Of a stretch of 64,000 bases of DNA, positions 37,514-47,684 are shown piece after piece; within the stretch, counting starts at the first letter, position 1, and every line of letters starts with the position of its first letter. The DNA lies in NCBI GenBank assembly GCA_030549775.1, contig CM060173.1, forward strand, positions 64,112,367 through 64,176,366, in the 5' to 3' direction. The notes under the pieces were generated by a model. It made no database searches, had not been told where the DNA came from, and saw nothing but the letters and a program-made list of their open reading frames with translations. A program made the translations under genes and the position numbers. Origin of the DNA: Tamarix chinensis. Taxonomy: Eukaryota; Streptophyta; Magnoliopsida; Caryophyllales; Tamaricaceae.

Positions 37514-37515
37514 GT
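36094..37515 (+). repeat. Expanded ATT/AAT/ACT/ATC microsatellites in TL7
   Basis: Several long runs: ATT at 36121-36155, ACT at 36181-36225, AAT then ATT at 36564-36688, ATC at 36833-36852 and 37131-37174, and ATT at 37469-37513. They are interspersed with sequence like TL1's block, so the arrays grew inside the element. Poly-Ile, poly-Ser and poly-Met frames here are not genes. Confidence 0.9.
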
Positions 37516-37775
37516 CACTATTTTGCTATAATTAGTATTAGTACTATTATTAGAAGAATAAAGCTATTTGGTTTAATAATATAAATATAGCTATAAATCT
37601 TAACATAAATGTATTTTGACTAGTAATATCTAGTAGGTTAACTTGAGGATAAAAACCCTAGTTTTCATTTGTAAAGCTCCCTTTAATAACAGTAACCCTA
37701 ATATTAGACTAAAAGGAGAAAATCATAGTATTTTTGGTAGGAGGGAAACTAATCCTTAGTTTTTCCCTCTTATAG

Positions 37776-37837
37776 GTGAATCAAGCCAAAACCCTAAGGA
37801 GGCGTAGGATCGTGCTCCAAGCTCGGCTTCGTTTTAG
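37776..37837 (+). other. Conserved mini-exon-like block (62 nt) in TL7
   Basis: TTTTTCCCTCTTATAG precedes GTGAATC, and the block ends CGTTTTAG before GTAAGG. The palindrome is damaged here (GGATCGTGCTCC). CCCTAAGGAGGCGTAGGA is intact. Confidence 0.55.
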
Positions 37838-39615
37838 GTAAGGATGTAGCTAGGGCCCATGTGTGTTGTGTGACTTGTATTCCTTGGATGCTTTATATCA
37901 TACTACGTTGTGTATTACATGATTGTCATTAAATTGTCTTATGTGTAGTGCAACTTGGAGTTGGGGTATGTTTGTATATGTTTTCTTATGACATGTGTAT
38001 GATATGCATATATGGTGATTATGATGTGATATATTATGGCCCTCTAGGACATGCATGATAGGATAATTGATAATATGATATGGGAATTAAAGGACAAAAA
38101 GAAAAAAAATGGGAAGTGAGTTCACTAAGGGGGATATGAGGTTGACCAAAATACCTCATGATCCATGAGAGGAAATTAAACAGGAAGGAATGACCAAAAT
38201 GAATGAGAGATGGGAACCATGCATGGGAATCTTAAAATTTGCATGGGGACTTTGGGTGTTTGCATGAGGTGGATAAAACTTGCATGGGGGTGATCTTTAT
38301 GTGAGAAAGTTGATTTAGGGTGTAAATAAGCTAAGAGGAGAGTTGTGGAGTGATTGGAGACTTGGGATAAAAAAATAGTACGTAGGTTGGTGTAAGGGTG
38401 TATAAGGAACCTGATTAGGGTTTTGGGAGGAAGCGGTAATATATAAAATGTGGAAGTAAAAATGATTAAGGAAGAGTGGAGTACAGGTTAAGAGTGAGAA
38501 TTTATTATGTAAGGGGTGATTATGGGTGCCATGGGAGAGAAGAAATATTGAGTGAGAAATAGAGAGGTTACTTGTGGGAAAAGAAAGGTACTAGGTGAAA
38601 TGCCCCGAAAATTTATAATTTTAAATATTATATTTAAATGAGGTTTATTATAAAAACTAATTTAATATATTACTTTATTAAAATAAAAGGGGATTAATTA
38701 AGGCAAATCAAGAATAAAATTATAGGTATTTTTGGACATTTTAGCTAAGTAAGGATTTTATTTTAGAAATTAACTATATCCACTATTTTCTTTAAGATAA
38801 TAAGGAGAAAATAGTTTCAAATTAATATTAATATTAATTTTATAAATAATTCAAGGGAAGAAAATTAGACTGTTTTTCTAATTAAAAAGGAATTTAGGAA
38901 AAATATTTTAAAAACCCTAAATTAACCTAAAAAGAAAATTTAATATTATTCCAAATAAATGTTTCACTTTAGATACCTAAATTATTCAAATTAATTTATT
39001 CAAACCCAAAACCTAAATTTTTCCTTTCTTTTTCTTTTCTTCCTTTCCTTTTTCTTTTTCTTTTCTCATTTTTCTTTTTCTCCTTCTCTTCTTCCGCCGG
39101 TTGGGCCTGGCGCGGCCCAACCCACCTTCTCCTTCTCTTCTCCTTCCTCCGCAGCCCAGCACTACTGCATCCTTATACGGAGGTTCAACGCCGCGTTTTA
39201 AGTCTTTTTTCGGATGAGACGCGGCGTCTCATTTAATGGACAAAATTAACCGGCGCGACCGGCCCGGTTCTCCTCTTTCTTTTTATTCCCGGCCGACCGT
39301 CCCACCTCCCTTCTCCTTTCTTCTTCCTCCTTTCTCCTCTGTCGCCGCTACTGCAACTCCTGCGCCCGATAATGGCGGCGACGGCTACGCGGAACTTGAT
39401 CGACCGATTCACCCTTCTTTTTCTTTCTCTTGACTCACACATTGACTTGGAATGATCAATTATTCTCAACTCTCGCTCGTTCCTTCTCTTTTGGCTCGTG
39501 AAATTTCGGCCCCAACCCAAATGATCAACGGTCGATTCCTGCCACCAGCCACCATAACCCTAGCATACAATACCACCCAGGCGACCCCCAAAACCCTAAT
39601 AACCCATCTAAGCTC

Positions 39616-39623
39616 TATATATA
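39616..39623 (+). promoter_or_regulatory. TATA box in TL8
   Basis: TATATATA followed by GCCTAGTTATGG, 1.02 kb from the 5' end. It aligns with TATAAATAGCCTAATGG in TL3. Confidence 0.55.
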
Positions 39624-39805
39624 GCCTAGTTATGGATGATTTTAAAATCTTTTATTTGCCGAAACCCTAAGTAAGAAACCCAGCCACCGAAGATTCAGAC
39701 ACCTCGTTCGCCACCGATAGTCAACCTCAGCGCCACTTCTGCATTCCAAACTTTTCCCTGCAACTCCATCTAGCTAACTTACCCATTCTCAACCTTCGAT
39801 TCTTC

Positions 39806-39831
39806 TTGCACGGGCATCCATAACCGTGCAA
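39806..39831 (+). other. Leader hairpin in TL8
   Basis: TTGCAC pairs with GTGCAA across a 14-nt spacer, and AAGTTTG follows. It is the same conserved leader site as CCGTGCAAAGTT in TL1 and TL7. Confidence 0.45.
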
Positions 39832-40857
39832 AGTTTGCTATCCTTTTAGCTATAATTTTGACCCCGAAACCTTAAGCCACCATCCGCCACCACATTCGCC
39901 ACTTCTACCACCCTTTAAACCACCCAATATCTCCTTTTAAGTCTCCTCCATCGAACCATAAGCTTATTTTATTTTTCACCTTTCCCCTTCCCTCTTTTTC
40001 TTCTCTTTTACCCCTCTTAGATCCACTTTCCGGCCACCTCTGGGAACCACCGCCGGTTCCACCCATACCCTCCAACTCAAGGTGAAACCCTAGACCTTTT
40101 AAACACTTACTTTCGATTTATTGATAATTATTATGCTTTTATCCTAATTTTTAATGTTAATTCGATTCTAATTATTATTATTATAATTATCATTATTATT
40201 GTTATCAACTATAATCTAATGGTTAAATCTTCTTTACAGGTTTGAGAGTATTCTTGAGTTAGAAAAACTATTATTCTCGAATTTTAGTTATTCAATAGAA
40301 TTAGTACATGTTTACTATTATTATTAATAATATAATTAATATTATTATTATTAGTGTAATAAATTATTTAATAGTGTAATTATTTCAGGAGGCGTAGAAA
40401 CCTAAATTTTTAATTAAGCCTCGCAACTTTTGCCTTTTATTACTATTATTAGCATTTTTAACATTATTAATAATATATTATCATTTTTAGCACTATTTCC
40501 TTTTATATTATAAGTATATATATATATTACCACTACTACTACTAAATTTGTTATTATTATTATTATTACTACTACTAAATTTGATTATTTATTTTAATAA
40601 TAATATTATTAGTATTATCTTGGAAAAGGGGCCGAAGCATTTATTTCACCTTATTTTTGAATAATGTCCTTTTTATTGTTATTATTATTGTTACTATTAT
40701 TATTCTTATTTATATTCTCATTGATATTATTTTTATTATCATTATTATTATTAGGGTAAAGTAATTAACCCTATATTATCAGCTTTTATAATATTTCTGT
40801 TATTTCTATATCTTTAGCAAAGTTAGAATTTTATTAATGTTATTTTTATTAGTATGT

Positions 40858-40919
40858 TGTTATTTGGTCAAAGCCTTAAGGAGGCATAGGAGCGTGCTCC
40901 AAGACCGGTGTCGTTTTAG
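40858..40919 (+). other. Mini-exon-like block in TL8
   Basis: AAGGAGGCATAGGAGC, the palindrome GGAGCGTGCTCC and TCGTTTTAG/GTAAGG are present. The acceptor side has changed (TTGTTATTTGGTC), so only the donor-like end is convincing. Confidence 0.45.
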
Positions 40920-41622
40920 GTAAGGGTTTACTAAGGCCATTGTGTGCTTATATGCATTATGTGCTTCATATGCTATGCATTCTATGTTTATGATTATTAA
41001 TTATGCCGTATATGATATGACGTGGAGTTGAAGTATGTTTTGTGTGGCATGTGTATTATTTAAGTATGATAATATGAGTTGTGATCCTGTAAGACATGCA
41101 TGTGAGTATGTTGATATGTTTTGTGTGAGAGAAAGGATGAAACAGGATAATGGGGGAAAGAAGTTGACTAAGGGAAGTGAGTTGACCTACTTTTATGGAT
41201 TTATAAGGAAGAATCTAATGTATGGTTTTATGTGGAAGAATATAATTTATGGTTTTATGCGGAGAATATAATATATATGGTTTTATTTGGAAGGATGTAA
41301 TGAAGGGAATGTAAGTGTTGTTTGGGTGTTTGAGCACTTGGGATGAAAAATAGCACGTGGAGCAAATTACGGGTACGAAGAAGACTGAATTAGGGTTTGG
41401 AATGATTAACTATGGGTTGTTGTGGTTAATTAGGGTTCGGTGTGGCTGATTTGGGGTTTTTTGCGTTATCATGTGTATGTGGTGATTTAAGTGTAATTAT
41501 GATGGTGGAATTTTATGATTCGTGATGTGTAATGATTCATGCATTTTTAAGGGTGAAAGCTTTGAATAGGATACTTAAGACACTAATTATTTAAAGTGGA
41601 AGATCGTTGAGACGAGACCAAC

Positions 41623-41964
41623 CAATCCACCGGTTTGGAATAGTGGTTAGGGTTTTTACCCTATGTGTGACCGATCCACCGGTTATAATAGTGGTTAGAG
41701 TAGGATGCTCTATGCGTAAACTGATCCACCGACTATAATAGTGGGGGTTCCAGATCTCAACAACCGCAAACCTGAGTTTTGCTAAAATGCCTAAAAGACA
41801 CTAATTACTTACAGTGGAACACCATGCGAGCCGGGGCCAACCGATCCACCGGTTAGGAATAGTGGTTAGGACGCGTAGTCCTATGTGTTTTCGATCCACC
41901 AGCTATAATAGTGGTTAGGGTATGATCCCCTATGTGCCTCCGATCCACCAGCTATAATAGTGGG
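41623..41964 (+). repeat. CCACCGG...AATAGTGG repeat blocks in TL8
   Basis: Three units in each of two blocks, with spacers TTAGGGTTTTTACCC and similar. ACTTACAGTGGAACACCATG lies between the blocks. Confidence 0.85.
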
Positions 41965-42562
41965 GGCTTCTGTACTCGCATGGATTTGATATAAAGCATG
42001 GTGTGTATCGAATTCCGATAAAAGATTAATTAAATAATTAATCCGGACTATGATTGGGCCTTTATGTATGTACCTGAATGATTGGTCGATATTATGATAT
42101 GATGATAGTCTTTATGGTCTTTTATTCTTATGCATGATTTTATGTGCTTATGTGTCGGCCTTAGTGTTCGGTTACCTTACTCAGTACGTAGTGTACTAAT
42201 CACCCTTTTCATGGGTGCTGCTCATTCCCACGAGTAGTATGCCCTTCTGAATTTGTGCAGGTGGGCGAGATATCAGTTGGGACTGAGTGTTGAGCATGTT
42301 TGGCTCGAAGTTCGAGAGTGTTGTGTCCGTATTCATTCTTTACGCGATTTCATTCCTTTTGTTATTTCTTTGGTATAGTATTTACCATTTTCTGATTCAT
42401 TACTCGATTGAGTATTTTAATGAACCTTTTATCGGTTGTAAGTTTAATTCCTTTATTGGAAATGAATTACATTTCTTGATGCGTACTCTGATTTTGTTTT
42501 ACAACCGTTTAATGCTTATTTGGAAATTGGATTGTATTGATTATTTCTTTTCTTAGTCTTAG

Positions 42563-42608
42563 CACTTGGTACTGGAACGGTCGGAGAGAACCGGTCTGGT
42601 ACTAAGTG
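42563..42608 (+). other. TL8 3' hairpin
   Basis: CACTTGGTAC pairs with GTACTAAGTG, as in TL3. GTGGCGGGAAAATTCC follows, with one change from GTGGCGGTAAC. Confidence 0.65.
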
Positions 42609-43151
42609 TGGCGGGAAAATTCCCAGAATTCACCGGTTTTAAGTGATTTTATTTTAATTGCTTTCGCTTTAAAAAAATAGTAAAATTTTGGGGTGTTACA
42701 CTAGGGTTTGAAGTGGCCAACTAGGGTTTTTCCGGTCATGCGAAGTTGAGAGGTAAAGTGATATGTTTTGGATTGGATCTAATTGAGATAAGGTGTGGGG
42801 AAATGAATGAAGTAATGGTAGTGTAAGTGAGAGAAAGTTGGGTCACATAGATCCAATTAGGGTTTTAAGGAAAAACCTTAGGGGGTGATAGTAGCTGGAG
42901 TTTGATGTCATGAGGTGTTGGGCTCTAACCCACACCCTTAGGAGTTGGTTTTCATTATGTGTAAGTGTAAGGAGGAATGGATGTCAGGGCGTGATAAGGG
43001 GCGCAAGAGTCTCAACATATGGGACAAGCCCCCTTGAGAGGATAGAGGTAGAATTTTGGTGGCATGCATGTCAAGGGTGAATTGCTTATTGAATAACACA
43101 CGAATAAGATACTATCCATTTAAAGAGAAATATTGTTGAGTTGAGCCCAGA

Positions 43152-43442
43152 CTGGTCCACCAGTGAATAATAGTGGCCAAGAGCCGGGTGCCCTCCATGA
43201 CGAGTCCACCGGTGAATAATAATGGCTAGGCACATTTTGTCCTGCATGACCGTTCCATCGGCTATAATAGTGGGGGTTTATGTGCTCAAAAAACCAAACG
43301 TAATGATGATAAGACATGGGAAAGATACGAAGTAATTATAGTGAAATACCATGTGAGTTGGAGCCAAACCGGTCCACGGGCAAATAATAATGGTCAGGAA
43401 CATTTTGCCCTGCATGACCGGTCCAACGGCTATAATAGTGGG
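43152..43442 (+). repeat. CCACCGG-type repeat blocks in TL7
   Basis: Three units, then two, with GGTCCACCRGTGAATAATAGTGG-like units and more decay than in TL8 (GGTCCACGGG, GGTCCAACGG). Confidence 0.8.
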
Positions 43443-43930
43443 GTTTCCGCATTCACATGGATTGATAAAGACTATGATGTGAAACTACTATATTTACCAG
43501 AGATCTAAAGAATAAGTCTACTCGGACCATAGCCTGCCTTCATCATTTGTACGTAGCATATTGATCTCGTTTCATGGGTGCTGCTCATTCCCACGAGTAG
43601 AAGACCTGTCTGAGTTTGTGCAGGTAGGGGACGACGTCTTCGATGCCTATGACACTTACGAGGTATCGGGTGGGGCTGAGCGTTGAGCCTAAACCTGACC
43701 TGGGGATTGAGAGCGACCCGACCAGATTCTGTTTTCTTTATTGGATCATGTATTATTTTATTTTAGTTATGTTATATCGTACGGTGCTTTATGTTTTGAA
43801 AAAAACTAGTTACGTGCTCTTTAGATTGTAATATTAAACCGCACTCTAATTTCTGTAAGACTTGTGTTTTACTAATGACTTGTGATTTTATTAATGACTT
43901 GTGTTTGATGTTAACCTTGTTTAGCCTTAG

Positions 43931-43976
43931 CACTTAGTACTAGAACGGTAGGAGTAAATCGATCTGGTACTATGTG
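43931..43976 (+). other. TL7 3' hairpin
   Basis: CACTTAGTAC pairs with GTACTATGTG with one mismatch. GTAACGGTAATGCC follows, a decayed form of GTGGCGGTAACACC. Confidence 0.55.
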
Positions 43977-44074
43977 TAACGGTAATGCCTCCGAGATTAC
44001 GATTTTGTCATTCTAATTCCGTGGAACCTTTTATTAAAATGAAATATTTCAATAGTAAATTTGAGTGTGTTACA

Positions 44075-44800
44075 GTGTCACTTGTCAAAAGTCCGAGAGT
44101 CACTTCCACCAAGGACTCTACACTCCCTTACCTATCCCACATCAACCATGGGATCATGTGAGTATGGACTCCATTATAACATTGCCTAGGCCATAAAGGC
44201 ACGATGATGTTATAATGATGGTGGTGGATCGATTATATAAGATGGATCATTTCATTGCATGTCATAAAATGGATTGTGCTAGGATTGGGACATCAAGCTT
44301 TCACATGCCGAGTTTTTCTATAACCGTTCATCAACATATGCTACATGAAGCTCACCTTTTGAAGTAGTATATAGGGTGAACCCTACTACTCTTATCAATC
44401 TATTACCTCTACCTGTTAAAGTCCACACCAACTTTAAATCACAGGAGAGGGTTGTAATGAAGACACATTATGAACAATTCAGGTCCAAAATCAAGGGAGT
44501 GAGTGAAATGAACAAGAATAAGGAAAATAAGCATTGAAAACAATACTTGTATGAGCCAGGAGACCTATTTTGGATTCACCTTAGGAAGGAGTGGTTTCAT
44601 TCTAAATGGAAGAACTAACTTATGCCTTGAAGTGATGTTCTTTACAAAGTTATTGAGAATATTGATGATAATTCTTATAGGCTAGAGCTACCCGAAGATA
44701 TGGGAGATATATCAGACATATTTTTGTGGGAAATTTACTTCCTTATAATCACAATGGGGCTTTAGAAGACAAGGAGGTTGCTTTTTTGAGAGGGAGAGGG
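44075..44800 (+). pseudogene. Gypsy-ii integrase remnant after TL7
   Basis: Resumes with the duplicated GTGTC and CACTTGTCAAAAG (zinc-finger CHLSK in place of C-x2-C). VVDR..KMDHFIACHKM marks the core start near 44221-44280. After a deletion the frame resumes within AEFFYNRS-like and FEVVYRVNP. An open stretch then reads EPGDLFWIHLRKEWF, HSKWKN and LELPEDMGDIS, which is the integrase C-terminal (GPY/F-type) region. Ends in the purine tract GAGAGGGAGAGGG before the LTR. Confidence 0.75.
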
Positions 44801-45737
44801 TGATACAAGAGCATCCACATTTAAGGATCATAATTTAGCTATTAATTTCCCCAAGTTTGAAAATCACACAACCCTCATTGGAAACATTAATTTTCAATCA
44901 AACCTTAGCCATGCCAACCATACAAAATCTTTTTTTTTTCCACCTTTTCCTCTAAGCACCAAAAACTTTACCCTAAGACACTTTTTTTAAAGCATTTTTC
45001 ATCCACTTTGAGTCCTATTTTCCCTCGGTAATCTCAGCCTTAACCAACCCCAAAAACATAGCAAAGATAAGTCCCTTTGGAGGCCACAAAATTTATCCAA
45101 AGTTACTTTCACATGGATGACAAGTCATTTTTAGGACTTGGGAAGAACAACGGAGATTTGGGGAAGAGTAAGAGAGGCTAGAAGACATTTATTACTTCTT
45201 TTTGTTACTTACACAGTTGAAATGGGCATTTGCCTTTTCCTTTTGTGTATTATGTATTTTTTAACTTATACCATATGAAGTTGTGGAACAGAAGGGTCAA
45301 AAATCTACCTAAACACCTCCCTCGTATATAAAACACATTAGATGGAAGTTTAGCATGATTTTCAAACCTATTAGGCTCAAAACAAAAGTATTAGTTATTG
45401 AAGTTGTACTCTTAATCATACATTTAATCTATATGTGTTAAAATGGTATGAAATGGAAAGAACAACTCACCTTTGGCTGTGTTTTTCTCCTCTCACAAAA
45501 TCGAGAGTTCTCCATTTCAACTCAAGTGCAGGATTTGGAGTTTCTTATTAAATCTTATAAGATTTATCATAAGAGTTTATATACCTTAGGTTGTTCTTGC
45601 AAGTATGAATTCAAGGAGTTATCGAGAATGAATTTTTATTATTTCTTCTTCCCCCCTTTATACCTCTTGTTTTTAGATATTCTTCCTTGAGTAAAACCAA
45701 AACCTAGTAAGACTCAAGTTGGATCTCATATGCATCT
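44801..45737 (+). repeat. Gypsy-ii 3' LTR
   Basis: Starts TGATACAAGAGCATCC right after the purine tract. Ends CTCATATGCATCT, with the terminal CA decayed. Length is 937 bp. Many differences from the 5' LTR are visible by eye, so the insertion is not recent. Confidence 0.85.
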
Positions 45738-46189
45738 ATAGTGGATTTTCATTAAATGTTTCATGATTTATGTTAAGCATGTTTTTACCATACTCTTCAA
45801 CTTAGACATGTTCTAACATGTCTTATATATTACATGTTATCTAATTTTAATATATTTAGTTTATTCGGTACACTTATCATATTGATTTAATTTTTTTATA
45901 TGTTTTAATGGAGGACAAAGCTGATGAGGTTGCCATAGATTTGATAGGAATTGCATGAAAGGTTGGGATAGAAAAATGGTATATTATACACCTTGTGAGT
46001 GTTATTTTTGGTATTCAGATACGAATATTATTCCCCCTTATTTTTTTTTACTCTTTTCTAAATTTTTCCCTTTTGTTGGGAGTTTGATCTACTTTTGGGC
46101 TTCTATTATATATTTGTATATTATTTCTTCCTGTTGTTTATATATCTCCTTCCTTTTGTTATGTATTTTCTATTGTTTTGTGTTCGACA

Positions 46190-46319
46190 TTTAACTTGTG
46201 TTTCATATAGGAAATGTGAGGAACTATATTTGTACGTAATATGGTGGTTACTTGTTTATTTGATTTAGCTTTTATATTTAAAACACAATTTTCTCGTTAA
46301 AACTATCATGGTATTATAT
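46190..46319 (+). mobile_element. Relic 3' end of a TL element
   Basis: GGAAATGTGAGGAACTATAT followed by GTACGTAATATGGTGGTTAC parallels TL6's hairpin zone (AAGGCGAGGAACTGAAC, then AAGTATGGCGGTAAC). ATCATGGTATTATA at about 46319 matches the TL6 terminus ATGGGGGTATTACA. The rest of the relic upstream (from about 45738) is not recognisable. Highly decayed. Confidence 0.4.
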
Positions 46320-47684
46320 TTGGTAGTTGCTCACTCTCCCTTATTGTTAACAATAACTTAGTCTATTTATACTTTTATATATATCAAGGCCCATTTCCCT
46401 TCACTATATTTTCAAATATCAGCATCAATCTTACTAAATTAGATGAGATAACAACATTAGTAGCAATGGTAGCAACACCACCCCCACCAACAATAATTTA
46501 TAGTAAATATATACAATAATAATAATAATTATTATAATAATAATTATTTTTTTTATTAATTATTAAATAATTAATGTTATCTTTATAATAGTTATAATAA
46601 TAATATTTATAACTATATTATAGTATGAATGATATTATATTAAATTTATAATTATAATTATAATATGTTTACTTATAATAATAATAATAATAATTATTAT
46701 TATATTATAATTATAATGTTTATAATAATTAATATAATTATAATGAAAATATTTTTTTGATAATTTAAAATAATAATGACAATAATGTTGTTATTATTGT
46801 CATTATTAACACTTGTAATTATTATTATAACTAATTTTATCTTTATTGTAATTATAATTATTTCATTTGTATTTAAAAGATTATAATTATGGTAATCAAA
46901 ATAATAATAATATATAACTATTATCTTCATGGATAATAGTTTTATTATAAATATTAATACAGTAATAATAATAATAGAGTTATATTATAAATATCAACAT
47001 TGGTTTTATTATTATTATTTATAATAATAATATGAGCTTTAATATTTATACTTAATACTAATATCGATGTTTATAATAATAAAGTTAATAAACATAATAG
47101 TTATAACAATATTATTATTTGTAATAATAATAATAATAATTTTAATAAAAATGAAATTTTGTTCGTCATTATAATTCATGATAATTATATAAAATAATAT
47201 TTCAAAAAGTTATATTATTATACATTATAACAATAATAATAATATTTATAATAATATTAATAAAGATAAAATTATATTATCAATATTATTATTGTTAATA
47301 TTATAATTATATGTATATATTTAATAAATTGAAATATTATAATAATATTTACATCAATATAATGATAATTATTTGCATAAATATAATAATAGTATAAATG
47401 TTACAATAAACTATAATAATATTAATTAAAATCGTTATTATTAATATCATTAATTATAAGTTAATATTTTTCATTATTATTATTACAATAATATTAATAC
47501 TATTGTTATATTATAATAATAACAAGAAGAAAGTTACTTTAACTCTTATTAGCATTGATTTGATCGCATCATATCACATAAGGAAAGATTAGATATAAAA
47601 AATAAGGCAAGGAAAACATGTTCTAATAGTTTATTTTCTATATAACAACACTCAATAGGATATGGTTCACTTTGGCTATTCAAA
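46320..47684. repeat. AT-rich low-complexity region (AAT/ATT)
   Basis: More than 1 kb dominated by AATAAT and TATAAT runs on both strands (densest 46500-47530), with a short AC-rich patch at 46450-46490. No gene. It may be a decayed ATT block from a TL-type element. Confidence 0.8.

Larger units (their letters stand above)
38596..42700 (+). mobile_element. TL8: LTR-like element nested in TL7
   Basis: Begins TGAAATGCCCCGAAAAT and ends TTTTGGGGTGTTACA. The perfect duplication CTAGG lies at 38591-38595 and 42701-42705. TL1 shows the unoccupied site, GGTACTAGGGTC..GTGG, near 3556. It is 4.1 kb. The leader (39000-40080) is followed by CAAG/GTGA at 40080 and TTTACAG/GTTTG at 40240, an intron-like stretch shared with TL3. 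ATT repeats run about 40160-40760. CCACCGG blocks, CACCC/GGGTG hairpin, TGTGCAG/GTGG and the 3' hairpin follow. Insertion was recent enough to leave clean ends, and it is the innermost of three layers (Gypsy-ii, TL7, TL8). Confidence 0.85.
34541..44074 (+). mobile_element. TL7: LTR-like element in the Gypsy-ii integrase, carrying TL8
   Basis: Begins TGAAATACCCCAAAAATCC and ends TTGAGTGTGTTACA. The perfect duplication GTGTC lies at 34536-34540 and 44075-44079. Gypsy-i reads straight through the equivalent site at about 5318, confirming the boundaries. Without TL8 it is 5.4 kb. It is the closest relative of TL1 through the 5' part, leader, ATT block, mini-exon-like block and 38000-38596, but it carries the other type of 3' module (type 2) at 43550-43640. 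ATT repeats are strongly expanded (36094-37515). Confidence 0.8.
30506..45737 (+). mobile_element. Gypsy-ii: Ty3/gypsy retrotransposon with both LTRs, interrupted by TL7
   Basis: 5' LTR 30506-31436, primer-binding site 31440-31451, gag, protease, reverse transcriptase, RNase H and integrase remnants, purine tract, and 3' LTR 44801-45737. The flanks AAAGT (30501-30505) and ATAGT (45738-45742) match at 4 of 5. Without TL7 it is about 5.7 kb. The order protease, RT, RNase H, integrase is that of Ty3/gypsy. It has many stops, frameshifts and deletions, including loss of the N-terminal part of RT and most of the integrase core. The same family as Gypsy-i at the left edge. Immobile, and old relative to TL7, which landed in its integrase. 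Confidence 0.85.
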
